Shown: piece after piece, positions 18,954 to 27,632 of the stretch | Position numbering within the stretch: position 1 is the stretch's first letter | Layout of the letters: every line of letters begins with the position of its first letter | Source: Acidobacteriota bacterium | GTDB taxonomy: Bacteria > Acidobacteriota > Terriglobia > Terriglobales > Acidobacteriaceae | DNA: 51,965 bases | Assembly (NCBI GenBank): GCA_021826695.1 | Contig: JAKAYS010000003.1 | Location: 1-51,965 of the forward strand | Direction: 5' to 3' | Position numbers and translations under genes: made by a program | The notes under the pieces: model-generated | Seen by the model: only the letters and a program-made list of their open reading frames with translations | Told to the model about the DNA's origin: nothing | The model's database searches: none

Positions 18954-19045
18954 TCCGCCCCAACCAACCAATAACCTCTCCTGCCTTGAAAGCCTAACGG
19001 CGGGAGCGGTTCTGCTTCCGATGTAAACCGAAGCCACTGCTCTGA

Positions 19046-19072
19046 GCCGCCATTTCTTCAAGAAATGGCGGC
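19046..19072 (+). other. 13-bp perfect hairpin upstream of a histidine kinase gene
   Basis: Bases 19046-19058 pair exactly with 19060-19072 around one central base, which in practice means a stem with a small loop. No U tract follows, so it is not a classic terminator. It lies between the desaturase stop and the kinase start and could end desaturase transcription or act in the kinase leader. Confidence 0.45.
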
Positions 19073-19152
19073 ATCGTAGAGGCTCAAAAGGGTACATGAG
19101 AAGGAGGACCGCTCTATACTGCCGTCAGGCTTTTCTATTGTCCGGAACAACT

Positions 19153-20061
19153 ATGCACTTCACACGCCGCCGCGGAACCATCGCTTTCTTCATCACCCTG
19201 GGTGCATGCCTGGTGGCGCTGGCCATCGGCCTTAACGTTAGCTGGGTCATTCTTAACTGGCGCAAAATCGTTCCGCTGGTTCTTGGCATTTTCTTCTTTG
19301 GGATTTTGATTGCCGGCGTGGTCCTGAATACCATTTTTCTGGTCCGGGAAATCCGCCGCAACGAACGGCATGACAGCTTTCTGAATGCCGTCACGCATGA
19401 ACTGAAGACACCCATCGCATCGATTCGCCTGTATCTGGAAACCTTGCAACGCCGCGACCTGAGCGAAGAAAACCGGCAGGAGTTTTACCGTATCATGCTC
19501 GACGACAGCGACCGCCTGCTGGCAACCGTCGAGCAGGTCCTCAAGGCCGGCGAAGTGGGCCAGCGCGGTCCGGATGACGTCAGCATTCGTGTAGATATGA
19601 AGATGATGGTCGAAGCATGCATCTCAGTCGTGACACTGCGCAATCACCTGGCGCCGGAAGCCCTCACGTATGTGGATGAGACCGCTAACACGCCGACTGC
19701 CGTTCTGGGCAATCCCGAGGACCTGCGCGCCGCTGTCATGAATGTGCTCGACAATGCTGTGAAATATTCCCCCAAAGGCCCGCGGATTCGCGTTCATCTA
19801 TGCGTGGAACACGACGCCTGGGTTATCCTGCGCGTGACCGATAACGGAATTGGAATTTCCAACGTTCACTTGAAGCGCATCTTCAAACGCTTCTATCGTG
19901 TGCCCAGCATAGCCGTGCTGCGCGCCAAAGGCACGGGACTTGGGCTGTTTCTGGTGCGAACTATCGCGCGGCAACACGGTGGAGACGCCAGCGCCGCCAG
20001 TGAAGGCGAAGGGCGCGGCGCTACCATCACGCTGAAACTGCCGCGTCTGCTGCAACCGTAA
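19153..20061 (+). CDS. Sensor histidine kinase without an extracytoplasmic sensor domain
   Basis: The 302-residue kinase has two hydrophobic helices (about 9-33 and 40-62) separated by only a few residues, so stimulus detection is probably within the membrane. It then has the H box NAVTHELKTPIASIRL (phospho-acceptor His82), the N box NVLDNAVKYSP, DNGIGI, and the G2 box GTGLGLFLVR. I chose ATG 19153 because the hydrophobic and basic N-terminus begins there; the frame is open to 19096. The response regulator follows after 15 bases, so the two are a cognate pair. The regulated genes are not evident. Confidence 0.92.
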   Translation: MHFTRRRGTIAFFITLGACLVALAIGLNVSWVILNWRKIVPLVLGIFFFGILIAGVVLNTIFLVREIRRNERHDSFLNAVTHELKTPIASIRLYLETLQRRDLSEENRQEFYRIMLDDSDRLLATVEQVLKAGEVGQRGPDDVSIRVDMKMMVEACISVVTLRNHLAPEALTYVDETANTPTAVLGNPEDLRAAVMNVLDNAVKYSPKGPRIRVHLCVEHDAWVILRVTDNGIGISNVHLKRIFKRFYRVPSIAVLRAKGTGLGLFLVRTIARQHGGDASAASEGEGRGATITLKLPRLLQP

Positions 20062-20076
20062 GGAATCGAGGGACCT

Positions 20077-20874
20077 GTGTCGGACAAGGCATTGGATACT
20101 GGCAACGGAACGCTAGACAACAAAGCTGCGGGCCGCATTCTTATCGTGGAAGACGAAGCGCACCTCGCACAGGGACTGCTGTTCAACCTCCAGGCTGAGG
20201 GGCATAAGACCATCGTCGCCGGGGACGGAGAATCGGCGCTCGACTGGCTGCTGGCGAAGCGCGAACCGTTCGACGCCGTCCTGCTGGATGTGATGCTGCC
20301 CGGAATTGACGGCTTTGCAGTGGCGCGCGCCATGCGCGAGACACAGAACTATACGCCCATCCTGATGCTGACCGCGCGCGGACGCCCGGAAGATGTTCTC
20401 GAAGGCTTTGCTGCGGGGGCCGACGATTATCTGCCGAAGCCGTTTGAGCTGTCTATCCTTCTGGCGCGTCTGAAGGCCCTGCTCCGCCGCACGCAATGGC
20501 TTCGCCCAGCATCTGTGGAGGAGGAGCAGCCGGCCGGGCAATCCAGCACGCCAGCCGACGTTTACACCTTTGCGGACAAGACCATCGACTTTTCCTTGCT
20601 CGAACTTCGCGCCGCCGATAAGCACATCCGGCTGACGCTGATGGAGACAGAGTTGTTGCGTCATCTCGTGCGCAATCCAGGCCGCGCAATTTCCCGCAGC
20701 GAGATCCTCGAACAGGTCTGGCACCTGCATGAAGACACCGACACCCGCGCCATCGATAATTTCATCGTGCGCCTGCGCCGCTATCTTGAAGACGACCCCG
20801 CCCATCCTGTTCACCTGCAAACCGTGCGCGGTGTAGGCTACCGCTTCGTTCCGGAGATAGAAGTGGAGAAGTGA
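20077..20874 (+). CDS. OmpR-family response regulator
   Basis: The 265-residue protein has a receiver domain (about 23-140) with the acidic pair in VEDEAH, phospho-acceptor Asp71 in LLDVMLPG, the Thr of LTARG and Lys in LPKPFEL. A winged-helix DNA-binding domain (165-262) carries RAISRSEILEQVW and the C-terminal VRGVGYRF signature. GTG 20077 is supported by GAGGGA just upstream. The first 20 residues and the linker (145-162) are variable. It is cotranscribed with the kinase gene. Confidence 0.94.
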   Translation: MSDKALDTGNGTLDNKAAGRILIVEDEAHLAQGLLFNLQAEGHKTIVAGDGESALDWLLAKREPFDAVLLDVMLPGIDGFAVARAMRETQNYTPILMLTARGRPEDVLEGFAAGADDYLPKPFELSILLARLKALLRRTQWLRPASVEEEQPAGQSSTPADVYTFADKTIDFSLLELRAADKHIRLTLMETELLRHLVRNPGRAISRSEILEQVWHLHEDTDTRAIDNFIVRLRRYLEDDPAHPVHLQTVRGVGYRFVPEIEVEK

Positions 20875-20907
20875 GGAATTGCGGCGAATGTCAGCAGGTC
20901 AGAGACC

Positions 20908-21031
20908 GGGGTGCCCCACCTTCGCGAAGCTAAGGTGGGAAGAAAAAGTCATGCTGTTCACTGACTTCGCGGCTGCAGAAAATCTCATCCCACCCTTCGC
21001 AAAAAGAAAAGACGCGAAGGATGGGGCACCC
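20908..21031. repeat. Nested intergenic inverted-repeat element
   Basis: The outer arms at 20908-20926 and 21013-21031 are near-perfect inverted copies (GGGTGCCCCACCTTCGCG against its complement with one extra base). Inner arms AAGGTGGGA at 20932-20940 and its complement at 20988-20996 nest inside. The element fills most of the gap between the response regulator and lptFG genes. It resembles the short palindromic families scattered between acidobacterial genes; that comparison is from memory. Confidence 0.65.
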
Positions 21032-21111
21032 GGCAGACTGACCTTGCCCTGTCAAAGCAAAATGAGACCGCAGGCTGCAAGCCCCGTTGGCGATACACTG
21101 AGTAATTAGAA

Positions 21112-23457
21112 ATGGAAGCAATCAGGCAACCTCCCGTGCGCATCTTCACACGCTACATTCTCGGTGAAGTCCTCTCTCACTCCCTGCTCGGGATGCTCCT
21201 GTTCACTTTTGTGTTGTTCATGCCGAATCTTGTGCAGATTCTGGAACTGGTCGTACAAGACGGCGCTTCTCCGCTGAGCGTAGTCAAGCTGATCGCTTTC
21301 ACGCTGCCTAATTCCTTCACAGTTACAATTCCGATGGCTGTGCTGGTTGGCATTTTGCTCGGCTTGAGCCGTCTCGCCGCGGACAGTGAAGTCACCGCGA
21401 TGCGCGCCTGTGGCTTCGGCGTCTACCAGTTTGTCCGCATCGTCGCCATCGTCGGAGTGGGCGCATGGATACTGGGAATGTTCAATTCGCTTTACCTCGC
21501 GCCCAAGGCGACGACGGCCATGTTGCGCGTGGAAAATTCTTTACGCGATTCACAGGCAACGTTCCAAGTACAGCCGCGCGTTTTTTATGAGGATTTTCGT
21601 AATTCCGTTCTCTACGTGCAGGACGTGCGCAATGGCCGCCATGCATCGGTGTGGTCGCATGTATTTCTGGCCGATCTCAGCAATCCAAAATCGCCCAAAA
21701 TCACGCTGGCCGAGCAGGCTACCGTTGTCGGTGGAGTTCACCATGAACTGCGCATGCGACTGCGCAATGGCGAGCAGCATGAGATGCCTCCGAACGATCC
21801 GGGTACCTACAGCATTTCCACTTTTACTCAGACTGATCTTCCCGTGCAGATCAACAGCAGCCAGGACACCGTTCACATTGGACACAGCGATGTACCGATC
21901 CTTGCTATGTCGAACAGGGAACTTTGGCAACGCGCCAACCAGCGTGACGGGCGCTGGTATCAGATTGAAATGCAGAAGCGGCTTGCCTATCCGACGGCCT
22001 GCCTGGTGCTGATGCTGGTGGGCGTTCCTCTGGGGCTGTCTTCACGGCGCGGTGGCAAGAGCACGGGCTTCGTGCTCACCATCTTTCTCGTTTTCATCTA
22101 CTACTTTCTTTCCTCTACGGGCATGACGCTGTCCAGACAGGGCAAGATTCCAGTAGTGGCGGGTGTATGGGCGGCGAATGTTCTGTTTGCCTTGACCGGG
22201 CTTCTATTGTTGCGCCAAATGACGCGTGGCGCGGTACGTTTTCCAACTGTGCAACTGCCCGCAGCGATGCTGGAACGGCTGGGACGCAAAAGCGACCCCG
22301 CGATGGAGGCTGTTTTCGCGTCGATCCCACGGCGCACTTTATACGAAGGCTTTCCGTTGATCCTCGATGACTACGTGCTGCGCGCATTTCTCGGTAATTT
22401 TTTTATGGTGGAGATCAGCTTCGTATTGCTGTCGCTGATCTTTTCCCTCTTTGAATTGCTGGGCGACATCGTTCATAACCATGCGTCGTTGTCGCTGGTT
22501 GGAGAGTATCTACTGAATCTGACGCCCAGCATGATCTACAGCATCACGCCACTCAGCGTATTGATCGCTGTTCTAGCGACCGTCGGAGTGTTGAATCGTT
22601 CGAGCGAACTGACAGCGATGAAGGCCACCGGCATCAGCCTGTATCGCATTATTGTTCCAATTTTTTTAATTGCGGGCGCACTGTCTGTGGCGATGTTCAC
22701 ATTCGACCAGTTTTATCTACCCACCGCCAATCGCAAGCAGGAGGCGTTGCGCAGCGAGATCAAAGGCAAGCCTCCGCGCACTTTTTTGCGCCCAGACCGC
22801 GAATGGGTATTCGGAGAACATCAACCAGGTGAGCCAGAGCGGATTTTCTACTATGAATTTTTTGACTCTACGAACAATCGTTTTGCGAACCTGACGGTCC
22901 TCGAATTCCAGCCCAATAGCTTTACCCTGGCGCGACGAATCTTTGCAGCCGACGTCTCCTGGGACCCACAGCAACATCAGTGGACCTTTCGTAAAGGTTG
23001 GGAGCGCGCCTTTCAGGGGGGCACGATCGCATCCTATAAAACATTTGTCGTGCAAAGCTTCCCGGAGATTGTCGAGCCGCCCGGATACTTCAAAAAAGAA
23101 GCCCTGCAGTCCTCCGAAATGACGTTTACCGAACTGGCCCACTACATCCATGACCTGAGCCAGAGTGGCTTCGACACTCTTCCGCTGCGCGTGCAACTGG
23201 ACAAGAAGATTGCCTACCCGCTGATCACGCTGGTCATGTCCATCCTCGCTGTGCCCTTTGCGCTTTCCATGGGACGGCGCGGCTCTCTCACCGGAATCGC
23301 TGTGGCCATCGGCGTGGCAATTGCATATTTTGTCGTAGCTTCCCTGTTTGAGACGATGGGAAACATGAATACCCTGCCCGCTGTTTTGGCCGCATGGTCG
23401 CCGGACCTGCTCTTCGGCCTGATCGGTGGATACCTGCTGTTGCGCACGCCAACATAG
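21112..23457 (+). CDS. Fused LptF-LptG lipopolysaccharide export permease
   Basis: The 781-residue protein is twice the usual size because it contains two YjgP/YjgQ permease units. Unit 1 (about 1-385) has RIFTRYILGEVL, three early helices, a periplasmic beta-jellyroll part and three late helices. Unit 2 (about 410-781) repeats the plan from DDYVLRAFLGNFFMV to the final helix. In most Gram-negatives LptF and LptG are separate and form the inner-membrane part of the LptB2FG exporter that moves LPS outward. No internal stop separates the halves. LptB, LptC and LptA are not in this window. The next gene encodes an MsbA-like exporter. Confidence 0.88.
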   Translation: MEAIRQPPVRIFTRYILGEVLSHSLLGMLLFTFVLFMPNLVQILELVVQDGASPLSVVKLIAFTLPNSFTVTIPMAVLVGILLGLSRLAADSEVTAMRACGFGVYQFVRIVAIVGVGAWILGMFNSLYLAPKATTAMLRVENSLRDSQATFQVQPRVFYEDFRNSVLYVQDVRNGRHASVWSHVFLADLSNPKSPKITLAEQATVVGGVHHELRMRLRNGEQHEMPPNDPGTYSISTFTQTDLPVQINSSQDTVHIGHSDVPILAMSNRELWQRANQRDGRWYQIEMQKRLAYPTACLVLMLVGVPLGLSSRRGGKSTGFVLTIFLVFIYYFLSSTGMTLSRQGKIPVVAGVWAANVLFALTGLLLLRQMTRGAVRFPTVQLPAAMLERLGRKSDPAMEAVFASIPRRTLYEGFPLILDDYVLRAFLGNFFMVEISFVLLSLIFSLFELLGDIVHNHASLSLVGEYLLNLTPSMIYSITPLSVLIAVLATVGVLNRSSELTAMKATGISLYRIIVPIFLIAGALSVAMFTFDQFYLPTANRKQEALRSEIKGKPPRTFLRPDREWVFGEHQPGEPERIFYYEFFDSTNNRFANLTVLEFQPNSFTLARRIFAADVSWDPQQHQWTFRKGWERAFQGGTIASYKTFVVQSFPEIVEPPGYFKKEALQSSEMTFTELAHYIHDLSQSGFDTLPLRVQLDKKIAYPLITLVMSILAVPFALSMGRRGSLTGIAVAIGVAIAYFVVASLFETMGNMNTLPAVLAAWSPDLLFGLIGGYLLLRTPT

Positions 23458-23509
23458 AGCTGTTGTCCAGCATTGACTACAATAAAAACTGAAAGGCATT
23501 TCCCGCGCT

Positions 23510-25267
23510 ATGTGGCAAAATCTGCGTCCCCTGTTTCCGTATATGCGGCGATATCGCCGCGGATTTATCGCCGGGGGCTTTTTCGCCATCTGTAGCAATG
23601 CCATCTGGGTGCTGTTTCCACAGGTGATTCGCCGCGCCATTGACGACATGACGCGCCACTTGAGCTATCGAGGCATTCTGTTTTACGCGGGACTGCTGGT
23701 TGCAGTCGCGCTCTCGAAAGGGATTTTCCTTTTCCTTACGCGCTGGGTCCTCATCGGCATCTCGCGCGACATTGAGTACGACATTCGCAACGATCTTTTC
23801 CGCACGCTGGAGAGGCAGTCACCATCGTATTTTCAGGAACATCGCACGGGTGACATCATGGCGCGCGCGACGAACGACCTGAACGCTGTCCGCATGTTGC
23901 TGGGGCCGGCGATTATGTACAGCGCCAATACGCTGCTGTTCACCATCGGCGCACTGTTTTTCATGCTGCGCATCAGCCCATGGCTGACCCTGCTAGCATT
24001 TGTCCCATTGCCCGCCGCGAGCATTCTCGTCCAGTATTTTGGCCGTAAAATTCACGACCGCTTTGAACGCATCCAGGCCATGTACTCCGATATCTCCGCT
24101 CAGGTGCAGGAGAACGTTTCCGGCGCGAGGCTGGTGCGGGCCTTTGCTCAGGAAGAAGCGGAAGTACGCGCCTTCGAGCGGGCCAATATGGAATATATTC
24201 GTCGCGCGCTTCGGTTGGTGCGGCTGATGGGGATGCTGTGGCCGACGCTGGAATTTTTGCTTGGACTGTCGCTGGTCGTAGTGCTGCTCGTCGGCGGACA
24301 TGAGGTGGTTCGACATCGGATTTCTGTTGGCGCATTTGTCGCCTTCACTACATATATGACCATGTTGACCTGGCCTGTCATTGCGCTGGGGTGGGTGGTC
24401 AACCTGGTGCAACGTGGAACGGCTTCCGTACGGCGGATTCATGAAATCCTTATCGCCGAGCCATCCATCTCCGACGCGACTCTGCCCACGAAGCAGCCCG
24501 CGGCCACAGAAATTCGTGGCGAAATTGAGTTTCGCAATCTGACATTTGCCTACGACAACAGCACGACGCCTGTGCTGCGAAATATCAACTTGCGCATTCC
24601 GGAAGGCAGCAGCGTTGCCATCGTCGGGCCAACAGGCTCCGGCAAAACCACTCTGGTCAGCCTGATTCCGCGCCTTCTCGAAGCAGATCGTGGGATGCTC
24701 TGTATGGATGGGCGCTCGGTCATGGATTTCCCGCTGGCGACGCTGCGGCAGTCCGTAGGCTTTGTGCCGCAGGAGACATTTCTCTTCAGCGAAACGATTC
24801 GTGAAAACGTCGGGTTCGGCGCGCCGGATGCTACCGAAGAAGCGATCCTCGAAGCCACCCGAGCAGCACATATTCGCGATGAAATTCTTGGATTTCCCAA
24901 AGGCTTTGATACACTCGTCGGCGAGCGCGGCATTACGCTGTCTGGCGGACAGAAGCAGCGCACGGCCATCGCGCGCGCGCTGGTCCGCGATCCTCGCATT
25001 CTGATTTTGGACGATGCTCTGTCCAGCGTCGATACCTACACCGAGGAGCGCATTTTGCATGAATTGGCGGAAGTCATGCGCGGTCGCACCACAATTTTTA
25101 TTTCGCACCGCGTTTCCACGGTACGCCACGCCGACCAGATTGCGGTTCTGGTCAATGGCTCGATTGTGGAACTGGGCACGCATGACGAACTGGTCGCGCG
25201 CAACGGCTACTATACCCAGTTGCATGAGAAGCAAATGCTGGAAGAAGAACTCGCGGTCGTCGGATAA
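23510..25267 (+). CDS. MsbA-like ABC exporter (fused membrane and ATPase domains)
   Basis: The 585-residue half-transporter has six membrane helices (about 15-310), then an ATPase domain with Walker A GPTGSGKTT (about 373-381), the Q loop in FVPQETFLFS, signature LSGGQ (about 477), Walker B ILILDDALSSVD and the switch His in ISHRVSTVRH. It should act as a homodimer. Its position 52 bases after lptFG suggests lipid A or another envelope lipid as substrate, but drug exporters share the same architecture, so the substrate is inferred from context. Confidence 0.9.
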   Translation: MWQNLRPLFPYMRRYRRGFIAGGFFAICSNAIWVLFPQVIRRAIDDMTRHLSYRGILFYAGLLVAVALSKGIFLFLTRWVLIGISRDIEYDIRNDLFRTLERQSPSYFQEHRTGDIMARATNDLNAVRMLLGPAIMYSANTLLFTIGALFFMLRISPWLTLLAFVPLPAASILVQYFGRKIHDRFERIQAMYSDISAQVQENVSGARLVRAFAQEEAEVRAFERANMEYIRRALRLVRLMGMLWPTLEFLLGLSLVVVLLVGGHEVVRHRISVGAFVAFTTYMTMLTWPVIALGWVVNLVQRGTASVRRIHEILIAEPSISDATLPTKQPAATEIRGEIEFRNLTFAYDNSTTPVLRNINLRIPEGSSVAIVGPTGSGKTTLVSLIPRLLEADRGMLCMDGRSVMDFPLATLRQSVGFVPQETFLFSETIRENVGFGAPDATEEAILEATRAAHIRDEILGFPKGFDTLVGERGITLSGGQKQRTAIARALVRDPRILILDDALSSVDTYTEERILHELAEVMRGRTTIFISHRVSTVRHADQIAVLVNGSIVELGTHDELVARNGYYTQLHEKQMLEEELAVVG

Positions 25268-25337
25268 CTTCGATCGCAAAAGATACCGGGATGGGCCTCA
25301 TCTCGATTTGAGAGGTCGGTTTTCTCTGAAGCAAAAC

Positions 25338-25754
25338 TCAGGGAATTCCCAGTGTTTTCACAATGACGCGTTTGTGGCGCTGCCCATCGAACTCCGCGTA
25401 AAAGACGCGTTGCCAGGTTCCCAGATCCAGCTTGCCAGCCGTAATCGGCAATGTCGTTTCGTGGTGCAGCAGCAAGGATTTTAAATGAGCATCCCCGTTG
25501 TCTTCTCCTGTCTGGTGATGCTTGTAATCTGCCCGCGCAGGGGCCAGTTTCTCAAGCCATTCCATAATGTCTTCGATCAGGCCATCTTCCAGATCGTTGA
25601 CGTAGATTGCGGCGGTGATATGCATTGGAGACACAAAACACAGGCCGTCCTGAATCCCGCTCCGTCGGACAACTTGCTCCACAAGAGGAGTGATGTGTAC
25701 AACTTCTCGCCGCTGCTCCGTATGCATGTGCAGATATTCCGTGTGTGCCTTCAT
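25338..25754 (-). CDS. YjbQ/UPF0047 family protein
   Basis: The 138-residue protein has the complete signature of this family: [12 protein letters not shown], the histidine-rich [20 protein letters not shown], and the ending [14 protein letters not shown]. Conserved His, Asp and Glu residues suggest a metal or phosphate site, and E. coli YjbQ has been reported to have weak thiamine-phosphate synthase activity. I start at the Met of MKAHTEYL (25754); an upstream in-frame ATG at 25772 adds six residues without better support. It is divergent from the DNA glycosylase gene. Confidence 0.92.
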   Translation of the reverse strand: MKAHTEYLHMHTEQRREVVHITPLVEQVVRRSGIQDGLCFVSPMHITAAIYVNDLEDGLIEDIMEWLEKLAPARADYKHHQTGEDNGDAHLKSLLLHHETTLPITAGKLDLGTWQRVFYAEFDGQRHKRVIVKTLGIP

Positions 25755-25795
25755 GGAACATAGAATACTCATAGAAACTGATAAGCGGCCAATCT

Positions 25796-26512
25796 ATGCG
25801 ATCCAGTCTGCCAACCATAACCGAGAAGATGGCCGTAGCCAGCAACTTCCCGGAGCCGGACCAGCCTTTGCGCGCCATGTACTCCGCCCTGCTGGCTGCT
25901 TATGGAACGCGCCAATGGTGGCCTGCCGACACGCCGTTTGAAGTGATACTGGGCGCTTTCCTAACACAAGCGACCGCCTGGCGCAGCGTGGAACGATCCA
26001 TTGCAAATCTGCGCGCTGCCGGGCTGCTTACAGTCGAAGGCATACGAACGATCACGGAAGAAGCATTGCGCAAAGTGATCCGGCCTTCAGGCTTTGTAAT
26101 GCGCAAGGCCGCTTCCATCAAAACCTTTGTTCGATTTTTAGATGAGCACTACTGCGGCTCGCTGGAACAGATGGCGAAACAAACCACCGCAGTCCTGCGC
26201 CCTCAACTCCTGGCGCTTCCTGGTGTCGGCCCTGAGACCGCCGACGCGATTCTGCTCTATGCGCTGGGCCATCCTGTTTTTGTTGTCGATGAATACTTTC
26301 GGCGCGTTGTCACGCGCCATGAATTGCTGTCTGCAAATGCCCGATATGCGGACATGCAGTCCCTGGGCGATCGCGCAATCGCAAGTACAACTCGCGAAGA
26401 AACTGCGCGCCATGGAAATGAACTTCACGCCTTGATTGTCGAGGTCGGCAAGCAGCATTGCGGCACCGTTCCTCGCTGCGAAGGCTGCCCACTCCAGCCC
26501 TTTCTTCCCTGA
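25796..26512 (+). CDS. Endonuclease III-like DNA glycosylase, MagIII-type
   Basis: The 238-residue protein has the HhH-GPD fold: FEVILGAFLTQATAW, the helix-hairpin-helix LLALPGVGPETADAILLYA, and the catalytic Asp in VVDEYFRRVV. The Lys that makes endonuclease III a lyase is replaced by Glu (GPETAD against GRKTAN), as in MagIII-type 3-methyladenine glycosylases, so pure glycosylase action is likely. The C-terminal Cys cluster has only three close cysteines (CGTVPRCEGC), so a normal [4Fe-4S] cluster is doubtful. An alternative start is the Met at 25829. The natural substrate is inferred, not shown. Confidence 0.82.
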   Translation: MRSSLPTITEKMAVASNFPEPDQPLRAMYSALLAAYGTRQWWPADTPFEVILGAFLTQATAWRSVERSIANLRAAGLLTVEGIRTITEEALRKVIRPSGFVMRKAASIKTFVRFLDEHYCGSLEQMAKQTTAVLRPQLLALPGVGPETADAILLYALGHPVFVVDEYFRRVVTRHELLSANARYADMQSLGDRAIASTTREETARHGNELHALIVEVGKQHCGTVPRCEGCPLQPFLP

Positions 26513-26536
26513 CAAGCCGAAAAAAACACGTATACT
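26509..26536 (+). promoter_or_regulatory. Promoter for the small secreted protein
   Basis: CTGACA at 26509-26514 is followed after 16 bases by TATACT at 26531-26536, about 50 bases before the start at 26587. It overlaps the end of the glycosylase gene. Confidence 0.55.
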
Positions 26537-26586
26537 TTCGTTGCGCGACTACTGTTGCAGAATCGTCTATCGAAAAGGAAGGTTTC

Positions 26587-26910
26587 ATGAAAATTTCTCG
26601 TTCTCTCAGCGCTGTTGCCGCCTTCGGATTAGTGGCTGGCGGTCTTGCATTTGCCCAACCCACTACGCTGACGGGCGTGGTAAGCGACCAGATGTGCGGC
26701 GCCAAACACATGATGGACGGAGGCGCCGCGAAATGCACCCACGAATGCGTCAAGATGGGTTCCCCCTACGTCCTGGTCGTCGGAAGCAAAGTCTACACAC
26801 TCAAGGGCCACGCCAAAGAACTCTATAACCTGGCAGGAAAAAACGTCGTCGTTAAAGGCACACTCTCTGGGACAACGCTCGACGTTTCCTCCATTACTCC
26901 GGGAAAATAA
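26587..26910 (+). CDS. Small secreted Cys-containing protein of unknown function
   Basis: The 107-residue protein has a clean signal peptide (MKISRSLSAVAAFGLVAGGLAFAQ, cut after about residue 24). The mature part has GVVSDQMCGAKH, then CTHECVKMGSPYVLVVG, and a short beta-rich end with VYTLKGHAKELYNLAGKNVVVKGTL. The three cysteines and nearby histidines could bind metal or form a disulphide. AAGGAAGG upstream of ATG 26587 and a good promoter support it as a separate gene. Similar proteins occur in related soil bacteria as far as I recall, without a known role. Confidence 0.82.
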   Translation: MKISRSLSAVAAFGLVAGGLAFAQPTTLTGVVSDQMCGAKHMMDGGAAKCTHECVKMGSPYVLVVGSKVYTLKGHAKELYNLAGKNVVVKGTLSGTTLDVSSITPGK

Positions 26911-26975
26911 CTCTTTCTCCAGCTAGTGTCATACGAGCAGCAGGGTAAATGGTACTCTGCTGCTTTACCTCATTC

Positions 26976-27599
26976 ATGCCTCTCACGCTCTACGTCGCGA
27001 CAAGCAACCCTGGCAAGCTGCGTGACTTCGACGCCAGTGCGCAAGCGTGTAGGCCCGATACAGTCTTCCTCCCGCTACCGGGATTGCAGGATATTCCGAC
27101 GCCGACGGAAGATGCATTTACGTTTGCAGAGAATGCCCGCAGCAAGGCGCTTGCCTACAGTCTCCACGCGCCCGATCGCATCGTATTGGCGGATGATTCC
27201 GGTCTGGAAGTGGACGCCCTTGACGGCGCGCCTGGCGTCCGGTCCGCCCGCTATGCCGACGACGCTGGCTTCTCTTCCGATCCCGGACTGAGTTCCGACG
27301 CCCGCAACAATCTTTTTCTGCTGGAAAACCTTCGCGGCCTTCCCACCACAATGCGCGCGGCGCGCTACCGCTGCGTTCTGGCTGCTGCTCGCAACGGGCG
27401 ATGCATCGCCGAAGCCGAGGGGTCGGTCGAAGGAATCATTTTAGAGAGTCCGCGCGGTAAGGGTGGATTTGGTTACGACCCGCTGTTTTATTTGCCGGAG
27501 TTGCAACGGACCATGGCGGAGATCAGCCTACAGGAAAAATTTCAAATCAGCCACCGTGGCCGCGCGGTCCGTGGCCTGCTGCTGCAATTCGCCGATTGA
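26976..27599 (+). CDS. rdgB: RdgB/HAM1-type dITP/XTP pyrophosphatase
   Basis: The enzyme hydrolyses non-canonical purine nucleoside triphosphates to the monophosphates, cleaning the nucleotide pool. The 207-residue protein has the N-terminal VATSNPGKLRDF, FAENARSKAL, LADDSGLEVDALDGAPGVRSARYA, GFGYDPLF and the C-terminal SHRGRAVRGL, all diagnostic. I start at Met 26976 (MPLTLYVATSN), since the upstream extension from 26949 is not conserved in type. It converges on sdhB with only 33 bases between stops. Confidence 0.94.
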   Translation: MPLTLYVATSNPGKLRDFDASAQACRPDTVFLPLPGLQDIPTPTEDAFTFAENARSKALAYSLHAPDRIVLADDSGLEVDALDGAPGVRSARYADDAGFSSDPGLSSDARNNLFLLENLRGLPTTMRAARYRCVLAAARNGRCIAEAEGSVEGIILESPRGKGGFGYDPLFYLPELQRTMAEISLQEKFQISHRGRAVRGLLLQFAD

Positions 27600-27632
27600 A
27601 GATAGTCGTCCAGCCGCGGCCTATATAAAATT

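Noticed and set aside
23993-25279. 428-codon minus-strand frame
   Set aside because: Antisense to the ABC exporter with all its motifs intact on the plus strand.
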